Assembly (NCBI RefSeq): GCF_000336575.1 | Contig: NZ_AOPO01000009.1 | Span: 124,001 to 188,000, forward strand | Direction: 5' to 3' | Length of the DNA: 64,000 nt | From: Vreelandella titanicae BH1 | GTDB taxonomy: Bacteria; Pseudomonadota; Gammaproteobacteria; Pseudomonadales; Halomonadaceae | Shown here: positions 9,031-20,293 of the stretch, piece after piece | Numbering within the stretch: position 1 is the first letter of the stretch | Layout of the letters: each line of letters opens with the position of its first letter | The notes under the pieces: generated by a model | What the model was told of the DNA's origin: nothing | The model's database searches: none | Seen by the model: the letters and a program-made list of their open reading frames with translations, nothing else | Translations under genes and position numbers: made by a program

Positions 9031-10302
9031 ATGGCCTGGAATGAGCCTGGTGGTGGCAACCAGCACGACCCTTGGAGTAGTGGCGGCCGACGCGGTGGAA
9101 ACGACGGCGATGGAAACCGTGGCAGTAATAATGGCGGCGGCAACAACGGCAATAAAGGGGGTAACAACCAAGGTCCACCTGACCTGGATGAAGCGCTGAA
9201 AAAGTTTCAGGACAAGCTCAACAGCATGTTGGGTGGCGGCAAAAAAGGCGGCGGCAAGAAAACCGGGGGTGGCGGTAGTGATAAGAACCGCAACCCTTTC
9301 GCGCTGCCAGGCCTGCTGATTATTGTTGCGCTGGCTATTTGGGCTGCAATGGGCTTCTACCTCGTGGATCAATCCGAGCGCGGCGTTGTGCTGCGGTTTG
9401 GTGAGTTTCAGGGCATCGTAGATCCAGGCCTGCAGTGGAATCCGCCGCTGATTGACGATGTACGTATGGTCAATGTGACCCGTGTGCGCTCTCTGTCGCA
9501 GACCCAGTCGATGCTGACCCGCGACGAAAACATTGTCGAAGTGGAAATTTCTGCTCAGTACCAAGTAGCTAATCCACGCGATTTTGTGCTTAACGTACGC
9601 GATCCTGCTATCTCGATTGAGAATGCGCTGGATTCGGCACTACGTCACGTCGTCGGCGGTACCGATATGATCGATATCTTAACCTCTGGCCGTGAGATTC
9701 TGGGTAGCTCGGTTGCTAGTCGTCTACAGTCCTATCTCGACAACTACGGTGCCGGTATTCGCCTGCAAACCATTAACATCGAGTCCACTTCGGCGCCCGC
9801 GCCAGTGATTGACGCCTTCGATGACGTTATCCGGGCCCGTGAAGATCGTCAGCGTACGATCAACCAGGGTATTGCTTACGCCAACGCGATTATTCCGGAA
9901 GCGCAAGGTCAGGCGCAGCGTATTGTTGAGCAGGGGCAGGGTTACCGTGAGTCAGTAGTCGCTGAAGCGCAGGGTCAAGCCAACCGCTTTAACTCGCTAC
10001 TCTCCGAGTACACAAATGCCCCGGATATCATGCGTGAACGTATGTACCTGGACACAATGGAAGAAGTGTTTAGTAATTCGCCGAAGGTGCTGTTGGATGT
10101 AAGCGAAAACGCGCCGCTGATGTATCTGCCCCTCGATCAGCTTAGTGGTGGAAGCAGTAATCGAAATAACTCTTCGAGCGGAAGCGCCAATAGCGATGAA
10201 CAGCTAGACCCGAGTGTGCTTGAGCGGTTACGCAACACCCAGGGCAGTTCCAGCTCTTCATCGAATACCAATAGTAGCTCCATCCGCAGGGAGGGCCGGT
10301 AA
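9031..10302 (+). CDS. hflK: FtsH-associated SPFH membrane protein HflK
   Basis: Subunit of the HflKC assembly that encloses the FtsH protease and modulates degradation of membrane proteins. The 423-residue product begins with a low-complexity Gly/Asn/Lys-rich cytoplasmic segment (about residues 5-90), then one transmembrane helix (about 91-113, GLLIIVALAIWAAMGFYLV) and an SPFH/band-7 domain starting at DQSERGVVLRFGEF. A helical stretch rich in EAQGQAQR and a Ser/Asn-rich tail (about 373-423) finish it. ATG 9031 follows GGAG. hflC starts directly after the stop, so the two subunits are almost certainly translated together. Confidence 0.96.
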   Translation: MAWNEPGGGNQHDPWSSGGRRGGNDGDGNRGSNNGGGNNGNKGGNNQGPPDLDEALKKFQDKLNSMLGGGKKGGGKKTGGGGSDKNRNPFALPGLLIIVALAIWAAMGFYLVDQSERGVVLRFGEFQGIVDPGLQWNPPLIDDVRMVNVTRVRSLSQTQSMLTRDENIVEVEISAQYQVANPRDFVLNVRDPAISIENALDSALRHVVGGTDMIDILTSGREILGSSVASRLQSYLDNYGAGIRLQTINIESTSAPAPVIDAFDDVIRAREDRQRTINQGIAYANAIIPEAQGQAQRIVEQGQGYRESVVAEAQGQANRFNSLLSEYTNAPDIMRERMYLDTMEEVFSNSPKVLLDVSENAPLMYLPLDQLSGGSSNRNNSSSGSANSDEQLDPSVLERLRNTQGSSSSSSNTNSSSIRREGR

Positions 10303-11199
10303 ATGATTAATAATCGATCCCTGCTGATTGTTGGTGGTCTGGCTGCCGTGGCGTGGCTGGCAAGCAACACTCTGTACGTGGTAGACGAAACCGAGCGTGC
10401 CGTTAAACTGCGCTTTGGTGAAGTCATTGAAGAGAATATTCAGCCTGGCTTGCATGCCAAAGTGCCGATCGCGCAAACGATTCGTAAGTTTGATACGCGC
10501 TTGTTGACGTTGGACACCGATACCAGCCGCTATCTGACCCTTGAGCAGAAAGCGGTTATCGTTGACTCCTATGTTAAGTGGCAGGTGGTTAATCCTACTC
10601 GCTACTACGAGGCGACTGCCGGCGATGAGTTGATGGCCATTCGCCTGATTCAGCCGCGGGTGGATGAGAGCCTGCGTAATGAATTTGGTCGCTTGAATCT
10701 TCAGGAAATTATCGCCGAGCGTCGTGATGACCTGATGACGGGCCCCACCGCAGAACTTGACGAGCTGATGCGTGAAGAGCTCGGGGTGGCAATTCGCGAT
10801 ATTCGTATCAAGCGCATCGATTTGCCCGAAGACGTATCAGCCGCTGTTTTTGAGCGGATGCGCTCCGAGCGTGAGCGTGAAGCTCGTGAATGGCGTGCTC
10901 AGGGTCAGGAAGAGGCTGAGCGTATTCGCGCCAATGCGGATCGTCGTCGCCAAGTACTGCTTGCCCAGGCCAATGAGCGCTCCGAGACGCTGCGCGGTGA
11001 AGGTGATGCCCAGGCCGCTGCGATTTTCTCTGAAGCGTATGGTCAGGATCAGGAGTTCTACTCTTTCTGGCGTAGCCTTAATGCCTATAGCGAAAGCTTT
11101 GCCGACGATGGCAATCTGATGGTGCTGGAGCCGAGTAGCGACTTCTTCCGCTATTTGCGCAGCGCTGAACCAGAAAGCGGTGAAGACAGCGGCGAGTAA
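10303..11199 (+). CDS. hflC: FtsH-associated SPFH membrane protein HflC
   Basis: Partner of HflK in the complex around FtsH. The 298-residue product has an N-terminal transmembrane helix (about residues 7-25, LLIVGGLAAVAWLASNTLYVV), the SPFH opening DETERAVKLRFGEV, an Arg/Glu-rich helix (about 185-235), and the AAAIFSEAYGQDQEFYSFWRSL region typical of HflC. It begins at the base after the hflK stop, with GGAGGG just upstream of the ATG inside hflK. A strong terminator follows at 11286-11307. Confidence 0.96.
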   Translation: MINNRSLLIVGGLAAVAWLASNTLYVVDETERAVKLRFGEVIEENIQPGLHAKVPIAQTIRKFDTRLLTLDTDTSRYLTLEQKAVIVDSYVKWQVVNPTRYYEATAGDELMAIRLIQPRVDESLRNEFGRLNLQEIIAERRDDLMTGPTAELDELMREELGVAIRDIRIKRIDLPEDVSAAVFERMRSEREREAREWRAQGQEEAERIRANADRRRQVLLAQANERSETLRGEGDAQAAAIFSEAYGQDQEFYSFWRSLNAYSESFADDGNLMVLEPSSDFFRYLRSAEPESGEDSGE

Positions 11200-11285
11200 A
11201 CCGCCGTTGGCCGGTGCTCCTCGTCTTGGTTTGTTGATAGCCAAGCGGGGTTCACCCGGCCAATAAACGTGATAGAATTTGTTGA

Positions 11286-11307
11286 CCGGGCGTCGCCCGG
11301 TTTTTTT
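11286..11307 (+). terminator. Rho-independent terminator after hflC
   Basis: CCGGGC (11286-11291) pairs with GCCCGG (11295-11300) around a GTC loop and is followed directly by seven T (11301-11307). It would end the hflKC transcript before hisZ, so hisZ-purA probably has its own promoter or relies on read-through. Confidence 0.85.
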
Positions 11308-11342
11308 GTGGCTCCTATTTCTTCAAGTTCAAGGCAATCGTC

Positions 11343-13834
<2,492 letters not shown>

Positions 13835-13860
13835 GCACGCTTTAAGCGGGCCATTAGTGA

Positions 13861-13891
13861 GCAAAAGGGGCAACTTAGTTGCCCCTTTTGC
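13861..13891. terminator. Bidirectional terminator between purA and cobO
   Basis: A perfect 14-base inverted repeat (13861-13874 and 13878-13891) with a TTA loop; the outer ends are AAAA/TTTT, so either strand gives a GC-rich stem with a U tract. It serves the convergent purA (plus) and cobO (minus). Confidence 0.85.
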
Positions 13892-13905
13892 ATTGATGGT
13901 CAGGA

Positions 13906-14505
13906 TTAAAAGTCGATACCCCGGCGCGCCTGCAGGCCATTGTTGAAGGCATGACGCACTTCCTGCATCTCGGTCACCGTATCGGCCATGGCGACGAGTT
14001 CGCGGTGAGCGTTGCGGCCGGTAATAATCACTGTCTGTTCTTTAGGACGATTCTCCAGTGCTTGTTTAACGGCTTCGATCTCCAAGTAGCCAAACTTGAG
14101 CATATAGGTAATTTCGTCGAGCACCACCAGATAGGTCTCTGGATCTGCGAGCATACGCTCAGCCTCTTTCCACACTGCTTGGCAGGCGTCGGTGTCCGCT
14201 TGGCGATTTTGCGTATCCCAGGTGAAACCGGTAGCCATTATCGCCACCTCTAGATTGGCATCCTCCTCCAATCGATTGCGTTCGCCGCACTCCCACAACC
14301 CCTTGATAAACTGCACTACGCCCACTTTATATCCATAACCCAAAGCGCGGGTGACCGTGCCCCAGGCAGCGGTTGTTTTGCCTTTACCGTTACCGGTGTT
14401 AACGATGATTAGGCCGCGCTGCTCGTTAGCACTGGCGACTTTCTCCTCTACGCGCGTTTTAAGCTTCTCCATAGAGGCTTTGTGGCGGGTGTCGCGGTCA
14501 CTCAT
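13906..14505 (-). CDS. cobO: Corrinoid adenosyltransferase CobO/BtuR
   Basis: Transfers the adenosyl group from ATP to Co(I) corrinoids, giving adenosylcobalamin or its precursor. The 199-residue product has the P-loop NTGNGKGKTTAAWG, GVVQFIKG, the ETYLVVLDEITYML strand and ends in ARRGIDF, typical of the CobA/CobO/BtuR family. I place the start at 14505, where AGGAG lies just upstream on the minus strand; the frame open to 14544 has no such site. It stands alone, with no other cobalamin genes beside it, so salvage of imported corrinoid is possible. I see no cobalamin riboswitch in the 248 bases upstream. Confidence 0.94.
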   Translation of the reverse strand: MSDRDTRHKASMEKLKTRVEEKVASANEQRGLIIVNTGNGKGKTTAAWGTVTRALGYGYKVGVVQFIKGLWECGERNRLEEDANLEVAIMATGFTWDTQNRQADTDACQAVWKEAERMLADPETYLVVLDEITYMLKFGYLEIEAVKQALENRPKEQTVIITGRNAHRELVAMADTVTEMQEVRHAFNNGLQARRGIDF

Positions 14506-14753
14506 GGTATCTCCTGATAAAGCGGAAAGCTGAAAAATAGCCAATATTCATAATCCGCTAGCCTAAGCTATCAGCACAGGGTTGAACATCTTTATGGAGG
14601 TACTTGAAGATAATTTTTGTACAGGTATTTTCGGTGTTTTGTGAATATTTGTCTCAATAATGCACCCTAAAATCCAACAAAAAAGAACAGGATTGGCCCC
14701 TAGGGGGCTGGCTGCTCTAGAATAGGTGGTCATGTCTTTTCAGGAATTACATC

Positions 14754-15239
14754 ATGCCCTCATTTGATATTGTTTCAGAGTTCGATAAACACGAAGGCGC
14801 TAACGCCGTAGACCAAGCTAACCGGGAAGTGCAGTCACGGTTCGATTTTAAGGGGGTCGATGCCAGCTTCACCCTTGAAGGTGACAAAGTGCAGCTAGAG
14901 GCGGAAGTCGATTTCCAGCTCAAGCAGATGCTTGATGTGCTGCGAGCCCGTTTAATCGCCCGGGGTATCGATGCCCGCTGTATGGATGTTCAAGACCCGG
15001 TGCTCTCCGGCGTGAAAGCGCGTCAGGAAGTCGCTCTCAAGGAGGGGCTCGACGCGGCGGAAGCCAAAGATGTGGTCAAGCGCATCAAGGCCAGCAAGCT
15101 CAAAGTGCAGGCGCAAATTCAAGGTGAGAAAGTGCGTGTAACGGGTAAAAAGCGCGACGATTTACAAGCTGTTATGGCACTGTTGCGCGGCGAAGAGGGG
15201 CCGGATTTACCGCTCCAATTCGATAACTTCCGCGACTAG
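14754..15239 (+). CDS. yajQ: YajQ-family nucleotide-binding protein
   Basis: Small UPF0234/YajQ protein. Family members bind cyclic di-GMP in Xanthomonas and affect transcription; a nucleic-acid-binding role has also been proposed, so its exact role here is uncertain. The 161-residue product starts [20 protein letters not shown], continues with the [17 protein letters not shown] core and ends at [10 protein letters not shown], matching the family along its whole length. A CAGGA site precedes the ATG. It is monocistronic as far as can be seen, with cobO divergent and pepN starting 67 bases after the stop. Confidence 0.93.
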   Translation: MPSFDIVSEFDKHEGANAVDQANREVQSRFDFKGVDASFTLEGDKVQLEAEVDFQLKQMLDVLRARLIARGIDARCMDVQDPVLSGVKARQEVALKEGLDAAEAKDVVKRIKASKLKVQAQIQGEKVRVTGKKRDDLQAVMALLRGEEGPDLPLQFDNFRD

Positions 15240-15306
15240 GTAGCGGTGTTAAGCTGTCGAACATTTTGAACTATGTAATATTCGTTTTATACAGGAGTCA
15301 CGCACT

Positions 15307-17937
15307 ATGTCTGATCCGCAGCCGGTTTATTTAAGCGACTACCAGCCACCCGCCTACCGGGTAACTCATACCGAGCTGACGTTTGATCTTGACCCCGCCG
15401 CGACCCGTGTGAAAGCGCGACTGTTGATTGAGCGACATCCAGAAGCTGACGCTAATGCACCGCTCGCCTTAAATGGCGAGCAGCTAAAGCTTATCTCTCT
15501 GGCGATTGATGCAACGCCGCTGGATGCCGCTGCTTATGAACTAGATGATGAAGTCCTGCGCATTGCTCAGGTGCCCGAGCGTTTTGTGTTGGAGAGCGAG
15601 GTGGAGATCGCCCCGCAGGAGAATACGGCGTTAGAGGGGCTGTACCAATCCAACGGTATGTACTGCACCCAGTGCGAGGCCGAAGGCTTCCGGCGGATTA
15701 CCTTTTACCCTGACCGCCCAGACGTCATGGCGACCTTTAAGGTCACTGTGATCGGCGATCAGCAGCAAGAGCCGGTTTTGCTGGCTAACGGTAACCCGAT
15801 TGAGCGCGGCGAGCTGAAGGGCGGTCGCCACTTTGTTACTTGGGAAGACCCGCACCCCAAGCCCTGTTACCTGTTTGCTTTGGTGGCAGGCAACCTGCAT
15901 AGCGTAGAAGATCACTTCACCACCATGAGCGGAAGGGATGTCACGCTGCAGATTTGGGTAGAAAAAGAGAACCTGGATAAGACCGAGCATGCCATGGCCT
16001 CGTTAAAGCGTGCCATGGAGTGGGACGAGCAGGCGTATGGGCGCGAATACGACCTGGATCTGTTTATGATCGTGGCCGTCAATGATTTCAATATGGGGGC
16101 GATGGAGAACAAAGGCCTCAATATCTTTAACTCTGCCGCAGTCTTGACCCACCCCCAGACCGCCACCGATGCAGCGTTCCAAAACGTGGAAGGCATAGTC
16201 GCCCACGAATACTTTCACAACTGGTCGGGCAATCGCGTTACCTGCCGCGACTGGTTCCAGCTCTCGCTGAAAGAGGGCTTTACGGTCTTTCGTGACCAGT
16301 GCTTTTCAGCGGATACCAATTCAGCGCCGGTTAAGCGCATTCAGGATGTCTCCTTTTTCCGCACGGCCCAGTTTGCCGAAGATGCTGGCCCCACGGCGCA
16401 TCCGATTCGTCCCGACCACTTTATCGAAATTACCAACTTCTACACCCTGACGATTTATGAGAAAGGGGCCGAAGTCGTACGCATGTTGCGTAATTTAGTA
16501 GGGGAGGAGAGCTTTCGTCGCGGTTCAGACCTTTACTTCGAGCGGTTCGACGGTCAAGCGGTGACCATTGAAGACTTTGTCGGCTGTATGGCTGAAGCCT
16601 CCGGTGAAGACTTCAGCCAGTTTATGCGCTGGTACTCCCAGGCGGGAACGCCGGATATTGATGCCCACGGTGAGTATGATTATGTTCAGGGCGAGTACCA
16701 CTTGACGCTGCGTCAGCGTACGCCTGCAACACCTGGCCAGCCAGATAAGCTGCCGTTGCATATCCCGGTGCGTATGGGGCTGGTAGGTACCAAGTCGGGG
16801 CAGGATCTCACCCTGACGCTCAATGGCGAAAAGCTCGGCAAAGACGCGGTTATTCATCTACGTGACGATGAGCAAACGTTTGTATTCACCGATGTTGCCG
16901 AAGCGCCGGTGCCCTCTTTGCTACGCGAATTTTCCGCCCCGGTGAAGCTGCATTATCCCTATTCAAGGGAAGATCTCGCCTTCTTATTGACCCATGACAG
17001 CGATGGTTTCAACCGCTGGGATGCGGGTCAACGCCTAGCGCTTTTGGCCTTGGATGACTTGATTGCTGCCCATAGGAATGGCGTCGAAAAGGTCATGGAT
17101 AGCCGCGTTGTCGATGCCTTTAGAGCGCTGCTGAGCGGGCCAATGAGCGATAAGGCGGTATTGGCAGAGATGCTGACGCTACCCTCTGAAGCATATATCG
17201 CCGAGCAGCAGCCCATTGTGGATGTAGATGCTATCCATGCCGCGCGGGAATTTGTTCGTCAGTCATTAGCCGTGGCTCTGCGGGATGAGTTTCTGGCTAT
17301 CTATGAAGCCAATGTGACGGAAGAAGCGTACGCGCCGACACCGGAGCAAATAGCTCAGCGTAGCCTGAAAAACGTGGCGCTCTCTTATCTTATGTCGATT
17401 GAAGATGAGCAGGGCTTGGCACTGTGTGAAAGCCAGTTCGCTGCTGACCACAATATGACCGATGTGCGTCAGGCGCTCACCCTGCTGGTGCACAGCGACC
17501 GCGACGACCTGGCTTCGCCAGCACTCAAAGCCTTCGGTGAGAAGTGGGCGCATGACCCGTTGGTGATGGATCAGTGGTTCACCGTCCAGGTATCGCGCCC
17601 TCAGCCAGATGTGCTTGAGCGGGTGAAGTACCTGATGCAGCATCCCGCCTTTTCACTCAAGAATCCCAATCGAGTCCGTGCATTGGTCGGCGCCTTTGCT
17701 CAGAACCGGGTCAATTTCCACCGTTTGGATGGTCAAGGCTACCAACTACTGGCTGATGTGGTCATCGAGCTCAACCGGCTTAACCCGGAAATTGCCGCGC
17801 GGCTAATCACCCCGTTAACCCGCTGGCAGCGCTTTGATGAAACCCGCCAAGCACTAATGCGGTCTGAGCTTGAGCGGATCAAACAACAGCCGCTATCTTC
17901 AAATGTATACGAGGTGGTCGAGAAAGCACTGGCATAA
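15307..17937 (+). CDS. pepN: Aminopeptidase N (M1 family)
   Basis: Cytosolic zinc aminopeptidase that completes breakdown of peptides released by ATP-dependent proteases. The 876-residue product has the exopeptidase motif MGAMENKG and the zinc site HEYFHNW (H300, E301, H304) with the third ligand E323 in LKEGFTVF. The N-terminal beta domain carries QCEAEGFRRITFYPDRPDV, as in gammaproteobacterial PepN, and the C-terminal helical domain is full length. ATG 15307 follows a CAGGAGTCA site (15293-15301). No frameshift or missing residue is seen. Confidence 0.97.
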   Translation: MSDPQPVYLSDYQPPAYRVTHTELTFDLDPAATRVKARLLIERHPEADANAPLALNGEQLKLISLAIDATPLDAAAYELDDEVLRIAQVPERFVLESEVEIAPQENTALEGLYQSNGMYCTQCEAEGFRRITFYPDRPDVMATFKVTVIGDQQQEPVLLANGNPIERGELKGGRHFVTWEDPHPKPCYLFALVAGNLHSVEDHFTTMSGRDVTLQIWVEKENLDKTEHAMASLKRAMEWDEQAYGREYDLDLFMIVAVNDFNMGAMENKGLNIFNSAAVLTHPQTATDAAFQNVEGIVAHEYFHNWSGNRVTCRDWFQLSLKEGFTVFRDQCFSADTNSAPVKRIQDVSFFRTAQFAEDAGPTAHPIRPDHFIEITNFYTLTIYEKGAEVVRMLRNLVGEESFRRGSDLYFERFDGQAVTIEDFVGCMAEASGEDFSQFMRWYSQAGTPDIDAHGEYDYVQGEYHLTLRQRTPATPGQPDKLPLHIPVRMGLVGTKSGQDLTLTLNGEKLGKDAVIHLRDDEQTFVFTDVAEAPVPSLLREFSAPVKLHYPYSREDLAFLLTHDSDGFNRWDAGQRLALLALDDLIAAHRNGVEKVMDSRVVDAFRALLSGPMSDKAVLAEMLTLPSEAYIAEQQPIVDVDAIHAAREFVRQSLAVALRDEFLAIYEANVTEEAYAPTPEQIAQRSLKNVALSYLMSIEDEQGLALCESQFAADHNMTDVRQALTLLVHSDRDDLASPALKAFGEKWAHDPLVMDQWFTVQVSRPQPDVLERVKYLMQHPAFSLKNPNRVRALVGAFAQNRVNFHRLDGQGYQLLADVVIELNRLNPEIAARLITPLTRWQRFDETRQALMRSELERIKQQPLSSNVYEVVEKALA

Positions 17938-17992
17938 GCGTTTAGCGCAGTAGTGAACAACCGCAGTTAAACCATGGAAAGGAATAACAATA

Positions 17993-18952
17993 GTGACAGA
18001 CTCACAGCAACACTATTTACTGATTATCAATGGTAAATCCGCCGGTAACCCGGCATTGCGTGAAGCAGTCAATGAACAACGTCAGGCAGGGATGCTGATT
18101 ACGGTTCGCGCTACCTGGGAAGGGGGCGACGCTGCGGATATTGCAGAGCAGTCTGACGCCATGGGCATTACCCACGTGATTGCCTGTGGTGGCGATGGCA
18201 CCGTCAGTGAAGTCATGAACGGGCTGATGCGCTTGCCTCATGACCGGCGTCCTGCGCTGGGCATTGTGCCCCTAGGCAGTGCCAATGATTTTGCTACCTC
18301 CGTTGGTTTACCGCTGGAGCCAGGCGCCGCTTTGGCCGCTGCACGGGAGTTAAGCGCCTATCCCATTGATGTTGTGCGCGTGACCGCAGGTGCAGGTGGC
18401 GAATCGTCCACCAGCTACTATATCAACATGACCACCGGTGGGTTTGGCGCTGAAGTTACCTCGTCGACACCGAAAACGCTTAAGCGGCTGCTCGGGGGCG
18501 GGGCTTACTCAGTGATGGGCGCGCTGAAGGCTTGGCGCCACCGCAGCTATCGCGGCACGCTCCATTGGGACGAAAAAGAGGAGAGTGCGTCTTTGTTGCT
18601 ACTGGCGCTAGGTAATGGCCGCCAGTCGGGCGGGGGACAGGTACTGGGGCCGCGTGCCAAGCTGGATGATGGCCGTCTGGACGTGCTGCTTGTCAAAGAC
18701 TTTCGGTCGATAACGGAACTGACCAAACTCATTAGCGAGCTGCAGAGTTTCCCCTATGACGGGCGATTCGTGCGCTACTTCACCACGACCCAACTAACCG
18801 TGACCACCCAGGCAAATGGTTCGCCCTGGCCACTCACGTTAGACGGCGAAGCGCGCTACTATGACCAGTTCTGCGCGGAAGTAGTGCCCCTTGCTCTGCG
18901 TGTGTTACTGCCTGAGGAGTGCCCGTTGCTCTCCTCGACCAGCCGGCCTTAG
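17993..18952 (+). CDS. yegS: YegS/DagK-type lipid kinase
   Basis: Predicted ATP-dependent kinase of diacylglycerol, phosphatidylglycerol or a related lipid. The 319-residue product shows the DAGK catalytic signature GGDGTVSEVMNGL, the LGIVPLGSANDFATS strand, NMTTGGFGAEV, and LALGNGRQSGGGQVLGPRAKLDDGRLDV. All of these are typical of the YegS subgroup. The GTG at 17993 is preceded by AAAGGA (17978-17983). It is about 20 residues longer than Escherichia YegS. The substrate cannot be told from sequence. Confidence 0.88.
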   Translation: MTDSQQHYLLIINGKSAGNPALREAVNEQRQAGMLITVRATWEGGDAADIAEQSDAMGITHVIACGGDGTVSEVMNGLMRLPHDRRPALGIVPLGSANDFATSVGLPLEPGAALAAARELSAYPIDVVRVTAGAGGESSTSYYINMTTGGFGAEVTSSTPKTLKRLLGGGAYSVMGALKAWRHRSYRGTLHWDEKEESASLLLLALGNGRQSGGGQVLGPRAKLDDGRLDVLLVKDFRSITELTKLISELQSFPYDGRFVRYFTTTQLTVTTQANGSPWPLTLDGEARYYDQFCAEVVPLALRVLLPEECPLLSSTSRP

Positions 18953-18996
18953 TTCTTTTGGCTCACATTGTTAACGTTATAAAGGAGAAGAATTAA

Positions 18997-19887
18997 ATGG
19001 CAAATCGCGTGTGGATACCCGCGCTCGCCGCCGTGGCACTTTTGCTGAGTGCCTGCGGTGACTCCCAGGAAGATCCCACCGTGACACCCGATGATAATGC
19101 TGCGGTGACGGATGAAGAAACAGCTCGTGATGAGGGGGCGGGCGAAGAAGCGTCGGTCACGGCTGAAAACGCGACTGAGATGTCCAGTCCTGAAGAAGTA
19201 GAGGATGATATTGAGGAGCGCCAAGCTGCTGAGGAGCTTGAGCGAGCGGAAGCGCTGCGCGAGGATAGCGACACTCAGGCTAGTGATCCCCAGTCCAGCG
19301 GTACTCAGTCCAGTGGCAGTGCGACGGCTGGCGGTGAAGAGGTTGAGGCTGGTGAAGACACCTTGGCGGCGGATCCTGAAGAGGTGCTTGATGAAGAGAG
19401 CGCTATGCCGGGTGAAGCTACACGTTCCGATGTAGATGACATCATTGCCGAAACTGAACGCCGTTTTGAAGAGGCCGAGCAGCGTTTGGAGGAGCAGTTT
19501 CAGGAGGTAGAGCAGCAGGCGCCAACCTTGGAGCCGATGGAGAACGAGGATGTACCGCCTAGCTGGGACACCGAAAGCAGTCTGCCCGAGCGCACACCCT
19601 TGCAGGATGACAGTGATGTAACCGATGTTGACGCCTTGATTGAAGACACCGAACGTCGCTTTGAAGAAGCGCAGCAGCGGCTTGAGGAACAATTCCAAGA
19701 GTTGGAGAATCGTGAGGCGGAGAGTGGTGCTGTGGTCGAGCCGTCAGGCGAGCTTGATAGCAATGACTTTGACAGCAATGACTCCGATAGCGGTGATTCT
19801 GATAATCGTGATGTCGATAGCGCTGAAGATAGCCAGGAAACCGGTGCTAATGGAGAGTCGCGGAGTGAGAGAGGATCGCTTGAGTGA
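18997..19887 (+). CDS. Acidic repeat-containing lipoprotein of unknown function
   Basis: I do not recognise a family. The 296-residue product has a lipoprotein signal peptide (residues 1-19) with lipobox LSAC and lipidatable C20; the +2 residue is Gly, so outer-membrane sorting is expected. The mature part is extremely acidic and probably mostly disordered. It holds two near-identical 30-residue charged units (145-174 and 210-239), each starting DVD and centred on TERRFEEA and QRLEEQFQE, predicted to form short coiled coils. A Ser/Asp/Asn-rich tail follows (about 253-275). AAGGAG precedes the ATG at 18997. A bidirectional terminator follows the stop, so it may be its own unit or the end of a yegS transcript. 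A stress-responsive or envelope-tethering role is only a guess. Confidence 0.8.
   Translation: MANRVWIPALAAVALLLSACGDSQEDPTVTPDDNAAVTDEETARDEGAGEEASVTAENATEMSSPEEVEDDIEERQAAEELERAEALREDSDTQASDPQSSGTQSSGSATAGGEEVEAGEDTLAADPEEVLDEESAMPGEATRSDVDDIIAETERRFEEAEQRLEEQFQEVEQQAPTLEPMENEDVPPSWDTESSLPERTPLQDDSDVTDVDALIEDTERRFEEAQQRLEEQFQELENREAESGAVVEPSGELDSNDFDSNDSDSGDSDNRDVDSAEDSQETGANGESRSERGSLE
19429..19518 (+). repeat. Coiled-coil unit 1 in the acidic lipoprotein
   Basis: Encodes residues 145-174 of the lipoprotein. It shares about four fifths of its residues with unit 2 at 19624-19713, including the stretches ETERRFEEA/DTERRFEEA and QRLEEQFQE. The bases differ at many third positions, so the duplication is not very recent or is held by selection on protein sequence. 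Confidence 0.85.
19624..19713 (+). repeat. Coiled-coil unit 2 in the acidic lipoprotein
   Basis: Encodes residues 210-239, the second copy of the unit at 19429-19518. The intervening 35 residues (Pro- and Ser-rich) show no matching sequence. Confidence 0.85.
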
Positions 19888-19916
19888 TTCTCTTTAGCCA
19901 ATAGTCAGGCAATAAA

Positions 19917-19940
19917 AAAGGCCCGCGTTTGCGGGCCTTT
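19917..19940. terminator. Bidirectional terminator between the lipoprotein gene and the cold-shock gene
   Basis: AAAGGCCCGC (19917-19926) and GCGGGCCTTT (19931-19940) form a ten-base stem around GTTT; a run of A upstream gives a U tract on the minus strand. It serves two convergent genes. Confidence 0.8.
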
Positions 19941-19956
19941 GTCCATCCGTTAGCAA

Positions 19957-20160
19957 TTAAGCTGGGCGGATGTTGGAAGCCTGAAGGCCTTTTTTACCCT
20001 GAGTCACTTCAAAGCTGACTTTTTGACCGTCTTGCAGGGTCTTGAAGCCTTCAGCTTGAATTTCGGAGAAGTGGGCGAACAGATCGTCTCCGCCGTCATC
20101 AGGAGAGATGAAGCCGAAGCCTTTAGTGTCGTTGAACCACTTAACAGTGCCAGTTGCCAT
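19957..20160 (-). CDS. cspA: Cold-shock domain protein (CspA family)
   Basis: Single-stranded nucleic-acid-binding protein that melts RNA structure. The 67-residue product has RNP1 (KGFGFISP) and RNP2 (DLFAHFSEI), with GTVKWFND at the start and LQASNIRPA at the end. AAGGAAA lies upstream of the ATG on the minus strand. Only about 130 bases separate it from the divergent LysE-family gene, so any 5' leader is shorter than the long cold-inducible leader of Escherichia cspA. It may therefore be a constitutive CspE/CspD-like member; the exact paralog cannot be decided. Confidence 0.95.
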   Translation of the reverse strand: MATGTVKWFNDTKGFGFISPDDGGDDLFAHFSEIQAEGFKTLQDGQKVSFEVTQGKKGLQASNIRPA

Positions 20161-20293
20161 TTTCTATTTCCTTAACGTGCTTAGTAATCACGGGCAACTC
20201 TATTGTCCACCCGCTACAATTACTCTAGATGTAAACACGGCTGTCGTCCAGCGACATTCCTAAGATTTTTTATTTGGTTGCGAGCAAGCACAA

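Noticed and set aside
8962-9564. 200-codon minus-strand frame opposite the hflK head
   Set aside because: Arises from the GC-biased Gly/Asn repeat codons of hflK; no start signal or known motif.
14506-14753. Possible cobalamin riboswitch between cobO and yajQ
   Set aside because: I could not find a B12-box-like element or a long structured leader upstream of cobO; only a CCCCTAGGGG palindrome near 14697-14706.
18949-19698. 249-codon open frame on the minus strand opposite the acidic lipoprotein gene
   Set aside because: It is a mirror of a low-complexity acidic coding sequence, has no ribosome site or family features, and the plus-strand frame has a signal peptide and a terminator.
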